The position numbers and the translations under genes are program-made. From contig NZ_CP107930.1 of the NCBI RefSeq assembly GCF_036021035.1, positions 744,001-808,000 on the forward strand: a stretch of DNA of 64,000 bases. Direction: 5' to 3'. A model generated the notes under the pieces. That model made no database searches. It was not told where the DNA came from and was given only the letters and a program-made list of their open reading frames with translations. The stretch comes from Kineococcus sp. NBC_00420. GTDB lineage: Bacteria; Actinomycetota; Actinomycetes; Actinomycetales; Kineococcaceae. Position 1 is the first letter of the stretch; each line of letters begins with the position of its first letter. Below are positions 16,483-25,656 of the stretch, piece by piece.

Positions 16483-17550
16483 TCAGCCCGCCCACTCAGG
16501 GTCGGTGTCGTTCAAGCGCAACGCATCAGCGCTCGCACCGGGCCCCACCACCGCTACCCCGGCCGGAGTGGCACAGCGACGCAACGCCTCACGAACCCCG
16601 GTCACACCACCCGGCGGCGACGGCACGAACCTTCGGATGGTCTCCTCGGTCACGACCATGGTGTTGCTCAGGCTGTCGACCAGGTCGGCCACCAACGGCG
16701 ACGGCAACGGCACGACCCACCCGATGACCCGCGCCGCCAGAGCGGTACTGACCCCCCGGACCGGCAGCAGGAACCGTCGACGGCCGCTCACCCGCGCGTA
16801 GGTGGCGACGAGGTCGCGGTAGGGCAGCGCATCAGGTCCGCCGATGTCGTACGCGCCTGCCGGTACGTCGGCCTCGGCACTGTGGCGCAGGTAGTGCACC
16901 ACGTCGTCGACGGCGATCGGCTGCACCCGGTGCTCCATCCACACCGGTACCGGGATGACCGGCAGCCGATCCACCAGGTGACGGATCAGCTCGAAGGAGG
17001 TGGACCCCGCCCCCAGCACGATCGCCGCCCGCAGCCACACCAGATCCACCCCCCGCCCGAACTCCCGCAGGGTCTCCCCGACCACGCGACGGCTCTCCAG
17101 GTGCTCCGACAGCTCCTGCCCCGGCGGGACCAGCCCGCCGAGGTAGACGATGCGCCGCACCCCGGCCGCAGCGGCCGCCGACGCGAAGGTGCGGGCGCCG
17201 ACCAGGTCGGTCTCGGCGAAATCCCCCTCGCCCAGACCGTGGACGAGGTAGTAGGCCACGTCGACCTGGCCGTGCCCGCTCAACGCACGGGCACAGGAGT
17301 CAGCGTCCATGACGTCCAGCTCCACGCTGGTCGCAATCCGCGACAGGGCGAGGCCCGAGGATGCGGTGCTCTCCTGCGTGCTGCTCCCCGGAGAGGTGCC
17401 TTCCGGTGGGCTGCCCCCAGGCGAGGTGTCGAAGGCTGCGAGCTTCCCCGGGTCACGGGCACCGGCGAGGACGTCGAAACCCGCGTCCAGCAGAGCAGGG
17501 ACGAGGCGGGAACCGACGTAGCCGGTGGCTCCGGTGATGAGTGCACGCAC
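16483..17550 (-). CDS. NAD(P)-binding SDR-type protein (atypical SDR, NmrA/YbjT-like)
   Basis: A 355-residue cytoplasmic protein with the N-terminal Rossmann motif TGATGYVGSRLVPALLDAGF. It is followed by YYLVHGLGEGDF and IVYLGGLVPPG, typical of the atypical SDR group that includes NmrA/YbjT-like proteins and complex-I-associated relatives. A 30-residue Gly/Pro/Ser-rich insert (SPGGSPPEGTSPGSSTQEST) interrupts the fold early and is probably a surface loop. GTG 17550 begins directly at the Rossmann strand; the longer open frame upstream shows no family match. The catalytic YxxxK is not obvious, so reductase activity is unsure. Confidence 0.85.
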   Translation of the reverse strand: MRALITGATGYVGSRLVPALLDAGFDVLAGARDPGKLAAFDTSPGGSPPEGTSPGSSTQESTASSGLALSRIATSVELDVMDADSCARALSGHGQVDVAYYLVHGLGEGDFAETDLVGARTFASAAAAAGVRRIVYLGGLVPPGQELSEHLESRRVVGETLREFGRGVDLVWLRAAIVLGAGSTSFELIRHLVDRLPVIPVPVWMEHRVQPIAVDDVVHYLRHSAEADVPAGAYDIGGPDALPYRDLVATYARVSGRRRFLLPVRGVSTALAARVIGWVVPLPSPLVADLVDSLSNTMVVTEETIRRFVPSPPGGVTGVREALRRCATPAGVAVVGPGASADALRLNDTDPEWAG

Positions 17551-17708
17551 TGAGGGACCGTACCCGCAAAGACCCGCAGCGACGCTCGCCAATCCCGTAT
17601 CCCACCCGGACAGCTCCCGGCTGTGGACGCTTGATCGTGGTGGGAAGCTCGGGTGGTCGCTGACGATGCGGGGTGCAGGTGTTTCGGCCTGGGCGACGGA
17701 GACCACGA

Positions 17709-18020
17709 TCAGCGGCGGCAGTCGTCTCCGTGATGATGCGCCGGGGTGGGTTCGGCGTCGAGGCTCACGCTTCGACGACGACAGACAGGACACACGCCGC
17801 GCCAGGCCAGGCGGGGTCCGCGGACTCTCTTCCCGCACAGCGACCACGGGCTGGAACTACTCGCTGAACGTTCCCGTACCAGGTGGGCGTTGCGACCGCC
17901 CGCTCCGCGCCACACCCACCTACCGCTGACATCGATCGTCTTCACGACGTCGACCCACGTGACCCCGGCGGCGCCACCGGAGGACTCGGCAGCGCCGTTC
18001 AGGTCGCGTAGTTCCTTCAC
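17709..18020 (-). CDS. Hypothetical small zinc-ribbon-like protein
   Basis: A 103-residue frame with GTG 18020 preceded by GGAAGG at a 10-base distance. The C-terminal third has two cysteine pairs or near-pairs, LCGKRV and GVCPVCRRRSVSL, then a His-rich HHHGDD, suggesting a metal-binding ribbon. The N-terminal half (WVDVVKTIDVSGRWVW) is not recognised. There is no homology I can name. It may be a small regulatory or nucleic-acid-binding protein, or a chance frame. Confidence 0.4.
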   Translation of the reverse strand: MKELRDLNGAAESSGGAAGVTWVDVVKTIDVSGRWVWRGAGGRNAHLVRERSASSSSPWSLCGKRVRGPRLAWRGVCPVCRRRSVSLDAEPTPAHHHGDDCRR

Positions 18021-18213
18021 CGGTGAACCGCCTTCCACGGAATCGCGGCACCACGGACGCAGCCAGAGACATGGGGTGGGCACTGTGAGCCGGGCGAGAT
18101 GGGCCGAGTGAGATCGTCGTCCCACCGGCAGCGCGGCCCCTCCACTCGAGAAGTGCAGTAGTCGCGGCTGACGCCGTCGTGAAGTCCACCCACGACGTTC
18201 GAGGGGAAACGCG

Positions 18214-19800
18214 TCAGAGGGTGAAACGGCCCACCAGCGTCTGCAACTGCGCCGCACTCCGCGAGACGTCCGCGGCCGTCGACGCCGTGTGCGACGCCGA
18301 CGTCGTCGTCTCCACCGCCGCCGCCGCGATCCCCGAGATGTTCGCCGAGATCTCCTGGGAACCCGTCGAGACCTCGGTGACGTTGCGGACCATCTCCGCC
18401 GTCGTCGCCGACTGCTCCTCCACCGCCGCCGCGATCGTGGCCTGCAAACCATCGATCCGCGAGATCACCTCCGCGATCTCCGCGATCACCTCCGTCGCCG
18501 CCGACGCATCCGCCTGGGTCGCGTTCACCTTCGCCACGATCACCTCCGTGGCCCGCGCGGTCTGCTGCGCCAGTTCCTTCACCTCACCCGCCACCACCGC
18601 GAACCCCTTGCCCATCTCCCCCGCCCGCGCCGCCTCGATCGTCGCGTTCAACGCCAACAGGTTCGTCTGCTCGGCGATGGTGGTGATCAGCTTCACCACG
18701 TCCCCGATCTCCCGACTCGAGGCACCGAGACGCTCGATCGTCGTGCCGGCGTCCCCGGCAGCAGCGACCGCGGTCGCTGCCGTGGAAGAGGCTTCCGCGG
18801 TGGAGGTGGCGATCTCGTTAATCGCCGCGGTCATCTCCTCCCCCGCCGCGGCGACGGTGCCGATGTTGGCGCTGATCTGCTCCGTGGCGGCGGAGACGAC
18901 CTGTGACTGCGACGCGGACTCCTCCGCACCGGAGGAGAGCTGGGTGGCGACCGCGGTCAACTCCTCGCTGGAGGCGGCGAGGGTGGTGGCGTTGTCGGTG
19001 ACCTCACGCATCACCGCGGCGAGGCTGTCCATGGAGGCGTTGGTCGCAGCGGCGAGACGTCCGACCTCGTCCCTGCTGACGTAGTCGACGCGCTGATCCA
19101 ACCGGCCCTGCGCGAGACCTTCGACCACACCCACCGCCTGGGCCAGGGGGCGCGCGATGGAGCGGGCGATGACCACGGCGATGACCACGGCCAGCAGCAG
19201 CGCCACCCCCGCGCAGCCGGCCAGCACGATGACGGCCTGGTGGTACGCCGTCGCCCCGTCCGTAGCGATCGTCTTCGCGGCCTGTGCCTCCACCCCGTTC
19301 ATGGTGTCCAGGGCGGAGTTGACCGTCTTGCCGACCTCGGTGGTCGTGGCCGTGCGCTGGGTGACGAACGCGGTCAGATCCGCCTGACCAGCCAACGGCA
19401 GCAGCGCTTCGCTGGCCGTGCGCCACTGGGCCAGGGACTGGGTGTAGACACCCTGCTGCTGGGTGGTGCTGGCCGGATCAGTGGCCAGGTAGGCCGTCCA
19501 CGCGGCGTCCAGTGCCGTCTGGTCCTTGCTCAACTGGTCGGTGGCCTTCTGGGTGGACGCCGCGTCCAAGGCGATCGCCACGTCGCTGAGGTCCTTGCGG
19601 ACCTGCAGGTAGGCGGTCTGGACCTTGTCGATGGTGTCCACCGAGGCCACCCCGGAGGTGGAGAGGTTGTCCAGGTTCGTCTGAGCCTGCCCCAGGCGGG
19701 CGATACCCAGGCCAGTGACCACCAGCAGCAGCAGGCACACCACGCCGAACCCGGCGAACAACTTCGAAGAGACCCGCAGGTCCCGCACCCAGGAGAACAT
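18214..19800 (-). CDS. Methyl-accepting chemotaxis protein
   Basis: A 528-residue transmembrane chemoreceptor. TM1 is at about 12-34, a periplasmic-side four-helix-bundle sensor at 35-185 and TM2 ([20 protein letters not shown]) at about 187-210. A HAMP domain follows, then the coiled signalling domain with the hairpin tip [19 protein letters not shown] and [20 protein letters not shown]. It should relay ligand signals to CheA/CheW, which are not in this window. ATG 19800 is chosen over an upstream GTG because [18 protein letters not shown] is the usual receptor start. A sigma-28-like promoter lies about 48 bases upstream. Confidence 0.95.
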   Translation of the reverse strand: MFSWVRDLRVSSKLFAGFGVVCLLLLVVTGLGIARLGQAQTNLDNLSTSGVASVDTIDKVQTAYLQVRKDLSDVAIALDAASTQKATDQLSKDQTALDAAWTAYLATDPASTTQQQGVYTQSLAQWRTASEALLPLAGQADLTAFVTQRTATTTEVGKTVNSALDTMNGVEAQAAKTIATDGATAYHQAVIVLAGCAGVALLLAVVIAVVIARSIARPLAQAVGVVEGLAQGRLDQRVDYVSRDEVGRLAAATNASMDSLAAVMREVTDNATTLAASSEELTAVATQLSSGAEESASQSQVVSAATEQISANIGTVAAAGEEMTAAINEIATSTAEASSTAATAVAAAGDAGTTIERLGASSREIGDVVKLITTIAEQTNLLALNATIEAARAGEMGKGFAVVAGEVKELAQQTARATEVIVAKVNATQADASAATEVIAEIAEVISRIDGLQATIAAAVEEQSATTAEMVRNVTEVSTGSQEISANISGIAAAAVETTTSASHTASTAADVSRSAAQLQTLVGRFTL

Positions 19801-19847
19801 GACCGACCGCCCATCACCAGGGCACCGGAGCGGCACCAGACAGTGAC

Positions 19848-19874
19848 CGATCGGCCACCCGGCAACCGTCCTTA
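19848..19874 (-). promoter_or_regulatory. Sigma-28 (FliA/WhiG-type) promoter of the chemoreceptor
   Basis: On the minus strand TAAG (19874-19871) is followed by exactly 15 bases and then GCCGATCG (19855-19848). The FliA/WhiG consensus is TAAA-N15-GCCGATAA. The -10 box is 48 bases from the receptor ATG. Confidence 0.6.
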
Positions 19875-20082
19875 ACGTTCACCAACTCCTGTCTCTCGGC
19901 CCAGATCAGCGCGCAGGACCAGCTCCCGAGAGTCCCGGCGGGCGAAGTGCCAGCCGAAACCGGCCGCATCCAGGGTGAGCGGGGCGAGGCCCCGCCACGG
20001 TCTCCATCAAACCCGGGCCCTGACACTCAAGGGCCCGAGCGCTGCGCTCCTGCGCCGGCCGGGCGGATGGAGGTCGCCCGGC

Positions 20083-20784
20083 TCAGGTCACGACCAGACG
20101 CAGCAGAACCTCCCCGGCCGCACCCAGTGGCAACACCAACAGCAACCACGCCGCAGCCGAACCCACACCCCGGGCTCGCGCACCCACTGCCCGCGCGGCC
20201 GACGCGGTGGCGCCGAGGACCACCACCAGCAGGACACCGAGGACGCAGGAGACGACCGCCTCACCCGGGTAGCGCAGGTAGAGCCCGTAGGTGACCACTC
20301 CTTCCGCGAGGAAGACCCCGCCCAGCAGCGCCGCCCCCAGCGCGGCCACCCGCGGCGCAGCCGCCCGTCGCCACCACCAGCCGGCCACCCCCAGGACCGG
20401 CCCGCCGAACACACCGGTAGCGGCCCACAGCACGACGTTGGAGGGGTTGACGCCGAAGCCGCGCGCAGCGGACACGGCGTAGTAGCCGGCGACCTCCCCG
20501 AAGCACACCGCGACACCGGCCAGGACCGCAGTCCAGGGCCGCCGGCTCCAGGCACCGACCAGGAACGCGGGAGCGACCCAGGGGCCCACCGCGTTGGCCA
20601 GCCCGGCGAAGGGCCAGGGCAGCAGCGTCTGCAGCCCTGACGTCGACGCCCCCCACACCGCGCCGATCAGCACTGCCGCACCGAGCAACGGAGACGCGCC
20701 CAGCCCACCGGCCGAGCCGTCGCGCCGGCCGCCCCCGGCCCACGGGAAACGGAGCGAAGTCTTCAGTGCGGCGGGTTCGCTCAT
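20083..20784 (-). CDS. DUF6518-like integral membrane protein
   Basis: A 233-residue protein with about seven hydrophobic helices over residues 30-230, including GLQTLLPWPFAGLANAVGPW, APAFLVGAW, EVAGYYAVSAARG and SAAAWLLLVLPLGAAGEVLL. The order of motifs resembles the actinobacterial DUF6518 family, whose function is unknown. ATG 20784 (MSEPAALKTS) is chosen because the open frame further upstream has no membrane or family features. It is divergent from the methyltransferase gene. Confidence 0.75.
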   Translation of the reverse strand: MSEPAALKTSLRFPWAGGGRRDGSAGGLGASPLLGAAVLIGAVWGASTSGLQTLLPWPFAGLANAVGPWVAPAFLVGAWSRRPWTAVLAGVAVCFGEVAGYYAVSAARGFGVNPSNVVLWAATGVFGGPVLGVAGWWWRRAAAPRVAALGAALLGGVFLAEGVVTYGLYLRYPGEAVVSCVLGVLLVVVLGATASAARAVGARARGVGSAAAWLLLVLPLGAAGEVLLRLVVT

Positions 20785-21018
20785 GGTCGAAGCCTGCCCC
20801 GTGACGATCGGTCTGAACATCACCGCGTGGTCGGATCCTCGACCATCGATTCCTCGTACCCCGGGTTGATGCCCGGGCTCGAACCCACGCTCGTACCGCT
20901 GATCGCGCGGTGGTGCCGACGGTGGCGGGGAGGTCCTCACCGCGGCCGCGGCCCACCTCTTCCCCCGCCGTGACACTCTGCTCCTCCTGGAAGTCCTCCA
21001 ACCGGTGGGAAGGTTCCC

Positions 21019-21627
21019 GTGAACGTCAGCTACTCCCTCGCCTACCGCCTCGGCATCACACCGTGGGAACGCGCCATGGAGGTGGGCGCCGGCCAGTTCA
21101 CCGCGCTGATCGAGCGCGAAGAGGCCGAACGCGTCGCCCCCTTCGGCCACGCCCTCGACCTCGGGTGCGGCACCGGCGCCCACGCCGTGCAACTGGCCGG
21201 CCGTGGCTGGGACGTCAGCGCCGTCGACGCGGTGCCGTCCGTCGTGCGCCGGACCACCGAGCGGGCGCAGGAGCACGGGGTGGACGTCCACGCCCTCGAA
21301 GGTGACGTGACGGCACTGGACCCGGCCCGGATCGGAGCCCCCGTCGACTTCTTCCTCGACGCGGGCTGCTTCAACGGCCTCCGCCGCAGGCAACGCTCCG
21401 AGCTGGGCCGCGGGATCACCGCCTGCGCCGCGCCGGACGCCACCCTGCTCGTGCTCGCGTTCGCGCCGGGGCGCCGGGGGCCTCTGCCCCGCGGGGCCAG
21501 TTCCTCCGACGTCACCGAGGCCCTTCCCGGCTGGGACGTCGTGGCCCAGGACGCCACCGACAGCCGGGGGTTCCCGGGGCCGCTGCGCGGTACCACTCCG
21601 CAGTGGTACCGCCTGCGCCGCCGCTGA
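21019..21627 (+). CDS. Class I SAM-dependent methyltransferase
   Basis: A 202-residue cytoplasmic methyltransferase. SAM-binding motif I is ALDLGCGTGAHAVQLAGRGW and motif II-like GVDVHALEGDVTAL follows. The small size and motif DFFLDAGCFNGL resemble the thiopurine or small-molecule methyltransferase group. GTG 21019 follows GGGAAGG. Substrate is unknown, and the neighbours give no hint. Confidence 0.85.
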   Translation: MNVSYSLAYRLGITPWERAMEVGAGQFTALIEREEAERVAPFGHALDLGCGTGAHAVQLAGRGWDVSAVDAVPSVVRRTTERAQEHGVDVHALEGDVTALDPARIGAPVDFFLDAGCFNGLRRRQRSELGRGITACAAPDATLLVLAFAPGRRGPLPRGASSSDVTEALPGWDVVAQDATDSRGFPGPLRGTTPQWYRLRRR

Positions 21628-21690
21628 CGGGTGTTCGTCCCGGACGCCCCGTGAGGTGTGCCACCCCCGTGGACGGGGAAGGTGCCGGGG

Positions 21691-22037
21691 GTGATGTTCA
21701 CCCTCTTCCGCCCCCTGGCCGCCGTCCGCGGAGCCAGGGCGCTGCACCCGTGCGGGACCGTCCACACCGGCCGACCGGTCCGGCACGGCCTGACCGCGGG
21801 GACCGGGGTCGGCTGGATCGAGGAGTCGGGCTCGGGGTCTGCACTCCAGCCTCTCGGCTTCCACGGACCGCGCGGGCCGTGGCGACCGTTCGCCGAACTG
21901 TTCCTCGACGAGGGCGAGGTGGAGGACCGATCACGTTCGCACCGGTCCACAACGCCGTCGCGGGGTTGCGCGTGCCGCAGCGGTGGCGCCGGATCCGCGA
22001 ACCCGGGTACGCCGGTTCGCGGCAGGGCCGCCGTTGA
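21691..22037 (+). pseudogene. Decayed gene with internal deletion and frameshift
   Basis: The first frame reads RPLAAVRGARALHPCGTVHT, then VGWIEESGSG, then GPWRPFAELFLDEGEVED. A shifted frame continues ITFAPVHNAVAGLRVPQRWR and RIREPGYAGSRQGR to TGA 22035-22037. The two halves look like the start and end of an actinobacterial family of ~220 residues (some members are labelled phosphodiesterase in databases; true function unclear to me). About 90 central residues are missing, and one C appears lost near 21928 (GAGGAC-CGATC). A ribosome site GGGGAAGG remains before GTG 21691. Confidence 0.5.
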
Positions 22038-22043
22038 CCGGGT

Positions 22044-22790
22044 TCACCTGGTCCGCGCGTCCACCGGCAACGGTGGGTAGAAGGTCTCCGGCAGGGCCCG
22101 CAAGGCCCGGACCATCGCGTCCGTCCCGTCGAACTGGAAACCCAGTTGCGTGGCGTACGCGGCGCACGCCTCCACCTTGGCGTCGAGTTCCTCCTCCGTG
22201 GGGTACCGGGGGTCGCCGAGGGGAGTCTCCGCTCCGGCCCGCAGGACGTAGGGGGTGTCCGCCCACCGGGCCAGAGACAGGCCCCGGTCGTGGGCGAGAA
22301 CGTCGACCGCCGTGCGCACGTGGCGGTGGTCGACGTGGTCGCCGAGAGCCTGCGGACCCAGCAGCAGGTCCACGGAACCCCCGAACCGCTCGTCGAGGAA
22401 CGCCGTGAGGGCCTCCCCGATCGCGACCGGGCACCCCTCGTCCCCGGCGACGACGGGCCCGAAGAGCGCTGCGGCGCTGTGGTACCCGCGGTGCGGCGCT
22501 TCGAGGAGGGGGAGGTGGAAACCCGTCGTGCCGAGGGCGGCGCCGGCCGCGACGTCCTCGGCGCGACGCAGGGCCATGTAGTCGACGTCGTCGGCCAGAC
22601 CCTTGTCGGTCTGGCAGGCCAACGCGAAACCCGTCGGGTCCGTCACGCTGCCGGTGAAGACGGTGAGCACCGTGACCTCGGCCCCCGCGGCCACCAACCC
22701 GGTCAACAGCGCCCCGGCGGAGAACACCGCGTCGTCCAGGTGCGGGGAGACGGCGAGGACCCGCGCGGGGTCCACCCCGGCGCGGTTCAC
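22044..22790 (-). CDS. PIG-L family N-acetylglucosaminyl deacetylase-like enzyme
   Basis: A 248-residue zinc-dependent deacetylase-like protein. The metal motif SPHLDDAVFSAGALL is near residue 13 and the second histidine cluster LGDHVDHRHV near residue 150. Known members (MshB, BshB, PIG-L) remove acetyl groups from GlcNAc-type amides. The GTG start overlaps the stop of the upstream GT4 gene by 4 bases. A GT4/PIG-L pair recalls the first steps of mycothiol synthesis (MshA/MshB). Sequence context, with YcaO and an MBL hydrolase, suggests a different product. Confidence 0.9.
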   Translation of the reverse strand: MNRAGVDPARVLAVSPHLDDAVFSAGALLTGLVAAGAEVTVLTVFTGSVTDPTGFALACQTDKGLADDVDYMALRRAEDVAAGAALGTTGFHLPLLEAPHRGYHSAAALFGPVVAGDEGCPVAIGEALTAFLDERFGGSVDLLLGPQALGDHVDHRHVRTAVDVLAHDRGLSLARWADTPYVLRAGAETPLGDPRYPTEEELDAKVEACAAYATQLGFQFDGTDAMVRALRALPETFYPPLPVDARTR

Positions 22791-24094
22791 AGGAGGTGGG
22801 GGGTGACGAGGAACCGGCAGTCGGAGTCGGCGGTCGTGGGTTCCACGCCCCGCCCCCTGCTGGTAGGGCGTTCGGCGGGCGGGACCTGCGTCCACGCGGT
22901 GTCCGGCGGCGTGGCGACGACCCGGTGGTAGACGGCTTCCACGCGTTCCGTCAGAGCCGGCCAGGACCAGACCTCGCGCACCTCGCTCAGCGCCTGCTGC
23001 GCCAGCTTCGGCCCCAGGGCCGGGTCGTCGAGCAGACGACGCAGGGCGTCGACCAGACCCGCGACGCCGCCGACCTCGTGGAGCAGACCGTTCTCGCCGT
23101 CGCGCACGCAGTCCACGACGCCCACCGTGCGGGTGGTGACGACGGGGAGCCCGGCGGCCATGGCCTCCAGGATCGTGTTCGAGAAACCCTCGGACTGGGT
23201 CGGCGAGACGAACACGTGAGCGTCGCGGTAGACGGCGGGCGCCTCGGTGTAGGGGACGTAACCCCGCTGCTCCACGACGTCGTCCAGCCCCAGTTCGGTG
23301 ACGAGTTCGGCGACCGCGGTGACGTCGGGGCCGATGCCGGAGACGAGGAGCCGCACGTCCCGGCCCTCCGCGCGCAGCGCCGCGAGACCGTGCAGCAGGT
23401 CGAGGACGCCTTTTCGACGGTCGACGCGGCCGTGGAAGAGGAGCGTCACCGGCCCGTCCGCGGGCAGCACACCCACGGCGACCTCGTCGGCGGGGGTGAA
23501 GGCCTGCGTGTCGGTGGCTCCACCGACCAGGTCGAACCGTTCCGGGTCGGTCCCGTGGTGGTCCACGACCTCGTCGGCGAACGTCCGGGAACCGATGAGG
23601 ACGGCCCCGGCGTGGTCGAGGACCGTGCGGATCCCCACGGAGTGGGCGGGACAGCACAACCCCACCCAGTGCCCGTCGCCCCCCTGGACGCTGACCACCG
23701 AGGGCAGGCCGAGCGAGGCGGACGCCTCCAGGACGGCCATCCCGGTGGGCCAGGCGTACTGGGCGTGCAGCAGGTCGAACGGTTCCTCGGCGTGCAGGCG
23801 CTCCACGGTCTCGCGCATCGCGGCGATGTCGGCGTCGAAGTCGGCGGGCAGACCCTCGCCCGACCGTTGCTCCCCCAACGCCTCCAACCCGATCGCCCGC
23901 ACCCCGGCCGGGACCCGGTCCGCGGGGGGCGGACCGCCGCCGTAGACGGCGCTGCCGGCGGGGTCACCGCGGAACTGCGACACCAGCACGACCTCGTGGC
24001 CGCGGGCCACCAGACCTTCCACGAGCTTCTCCGCGTACACGCTCATGCCCGACACGGCGGGCCAGTAGCGGCGGGAGACGAGGCAGATCCTCAT
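22787..24094 (-). CDS. GT4 family glycosyltransferase
   Basis: A 435-residue GT-B retaining glycosyltransferase. The N-terminal domain begins with ICLVSRRYWPAVSGMSVYAE. The C-terminal nucleotide-sugar domain shows LLFHGRVDRRKGVLDLLHGL and the E-x7-E region SEGFSNTILEAMAAGLPVV. A ~35-residue polar tail after residue 400 is not part of the fold. ATG 24094 overlaps the YcaO stop (ATGA), so both are made together. An MshA-like sugar transfer to a small acceptor is possible; the acceptor is unknown. Confidence 0.9.
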   Translation of the reverse strand: MRICLVSRRYWPAVSGMSVYAEKLVEGLVARGHEVVLVSQFRGDPAGSAVYGGGPPPADRVPAGVRAIGLEALGEQRSGEGLPADFDADIAAMRETVERLHAEEPFDLLHAQYAWPTGMAVLEASASLGLPSVVSVQGGDGHWVGLCCPAHSVGIRTVLDHAGAVLIGSRTFADEVVDHHGTDPERFDLVGGATDTQAFTPADEVAVGVLPADGPVTLLFHGRVDRRKGVLDLLHGLAALRAEGRDVRLLVSGIGPDVTAVAELVTELGLDDVVEQRGYVPYTEAPAVYRDAHVFVSPTQSEGFSNTILEAMAAGLPVVTTRTVGVVDCVRDGENGLLHEVGGVAGLVDALRRLLDDPALGPKLAQQALSEVREVWSWPALTERVEAVYHRVVATPPDTAWTQVPPAERPTSRGRGVEPTTADSDCRFLVTPHLL

Positions 24095-25656
24095 GCGGTC
24101 CATCCGTTCTCGCGGGCCACGGCGGCCGCGTGCAGTGCCGGTTCGCGGTAGAGCGGGTACAGCTCCCCCAGGACGCAGTCGAGCGCGGTCCGGTCCAACC
24201 AGGCCGGGCCGCCGAGGCGTTCCCGGGCGGCGTCGGTGAGGTGGACGGGTTCGGCGGAGGCGGGGACCCCGTCCTGTCCGGGCACCCCGAGGCCGGCGAT
24301 GCCGTGCAGGCCCGTCCGACCGTCCCCACGTTCGAGCAGGTCCACCAGCCCGCGTTCCCCGATCCGGCCGTAGCTGACGATCTCGACCTCGAGCCCCGGC
24401 ACGACGACCCGGGCCACGGCGACGGGTTCGGCGGAGCAGTCGAGCACCAGCACGTCGAACCCGCGCTCGCGCAGGAGACCCACGAGGTGGGCACAGAGGG
24501 CCTGCTGCTCGTCGACGCCCTCGGGGGCCCGCCACGTCGGCAGGGTGTCGAAGCGACGCCGGCTGCGTTCGGCCAGGACGACGGGTTCGAGCAGGGACCG
24601 CAGCTGAGCGGCGTCCTTCTCCAGCCAGCCGAGCATCCCGCGCAGGGCGCGCTCCTCCTGGGTGGAGGGGTCGGCGGCGTAGCGCTCGACGTACCCGGCG
24701 GGGCTGATGTCGCGGACGGCGTCGAGGTCCCCGTGGGTGAAGGCCTTGCGGGAGCGGGCCGCGGCGAACTCCAGCACGGCCTTGCGCAGCGCCACCTCCC
24801 GGTCGGGGTGGGCGGCCTCGCCGGCGGCGGTCACCATGACCGGCTGCAGCGGGTCGTCGTCGGTGCCGACGACGGTGATGTTGGCGATGCCCCACCAGTC
24901 GTTGGCCAGCTTGGGCACGACCCGCACCCCCGCCGCCCGCAACCGGGCCAGGGCGTCGCGGGTCACGGGGTCGGTCACGAGTTCGTCGTCGGGGCCGAGG
25001 TCGAGGACGACGCCGGTGTCCAGGGCCCGGAAGCGGGTCCCGTTGCCGTCGCGCTGCAGGAGTTCTCCGATCCCGTGCGCGACCGCGCGTTCGAGGCTGT
25101 CGCCGGCACCGAGGCCGTTGCCGTGCCGGGTCACCAGGCGGGGCAGGTCGTCGACGAAACCGTCGGGCAGTTCGTCGGAGTCGCGCAGCACGACGTCGGC
25201 GGGGGCCCAGACCCGCTCCCCCGTGCCGTAGCGCTGCAACGGCAGCCAGTTCAGCGTCACGTCGGGCGTGTAGGGCGCGCCGGCGTCCAGGCACACCGCC
25301 GGCGGGTCCAGGACGGCGTCGGCCCCGAGTTCGGCGACCAGCTCGTTCCGGGTGGCGCGCCGGTGCTCCAGGGTGGCCACGGTGCGGCGCAGCAGACCCA
25401 GTTCCGCGGACTCGCCCCAGCTGGAGCGCCGTGCGTCGGCGTCGGTGCCGCCGTACCCGTGGCCGATGGCGGCCACCCCGGCGTCGCCGGTCGCGGCGAT
25501 CGTCCACCACGAGGGGATGCCGACGGTGTCCAGGCGGTAGGTCGGGAACTGGAAGCGGTCGCGCTCCCCCAGTACGTCGCGGAAGCGTTCGGTCGCGAGG
25601 TGGTCCTGCCCCTCCTGGACGGGGTGGTCGACGGTCAGGCGACGGGGTGCGGTCAC
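24091..25656 (-). CDS. YcaO domain protein (ATP-dependent amide activation)
   Basis: A 521-residue protein with a YcaO core. GNGLGAGDSLERAVAHGIGE followed by LLQRDGNGTRF is the conserved ATP/Mg helix region (SxxExAxxxGxxEL..RD). VVPKLANDWWGIANITVVG and GEAAHPDREVALRKAVLEFA follow as the next conserved blocks. YcaO enzymes phosphorylate amide oxygens to make azolines, thioamides or amidines. The C-terminus (ENGWTA) lacks the PxPxP tail of azoline-forming members, and no E1-like, TfuA or precursor gene is nearby. A final domain after residue ~400 (LDCSAEPVAVARVVVPGLEV) is also YcaO-like. GTG 25656 overlaps the upstream stop by 4 bases. Confidence 0.87.
   Translation of the reverse strand: MTAPRRLTVDHPVQEGQDHLATERFRDVLGERDRFQFPTYRLDTVGIPSWWTIAATGDAGVAAIGHGYGGTDADARRSSWGESAELGLLRRTVATLEHRRATRNELVAELGADAVLDPPAVCLDAGAPYTPDVTLNWLPLQRYGTGERVWAPADVVLRDSDELPDGFVDDLPRLVTRHGNGLGAGDSLERAVAHGIGELLQRDGNGTRFRALDTGVVLDLGPDDELVTDPVTRDALARLRAAGVRVVPKLANDWWGIANITVVGTDDDPLQPVMVTAAGEAAHPDREVALRKAVLEFAAARSRKAFTHGDLDAVRDISPAGYVERYAADPSTQEERALRGMLGWLEKDAAQLRSLLEPVVLAERSRRRFDTLPTWRAPEGVDEQQALCAHLVGLLRERGFDVLVLDCSAEPVAVARVVVPGLEVEIVSYGRIGERGLVDLLERGDGRTGLHGIAGLGVPGQDGVPASAEPVHLTDAARERLGGPAWLDRTALDCVLGELYPLYREPALHAAAVARENGWTA

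Noticed and set aside
20785-21864. Extension of the DUF6518 frame to a 593-residue protein
   Set aside because: The extra N-terminal part is antisense to the methyltransferase gene and lacks any family signal.
22044-24094. GT4 plus PIG-L taken as mycothiol genes mshA/mshB
   Set aside because: In actinobacteria mshA and mshB usually lie apart from each other and from YcaO genes. The coupling to YcaO, MBL and oxidoreductase argues for another pathway, so no gene symbols were given.
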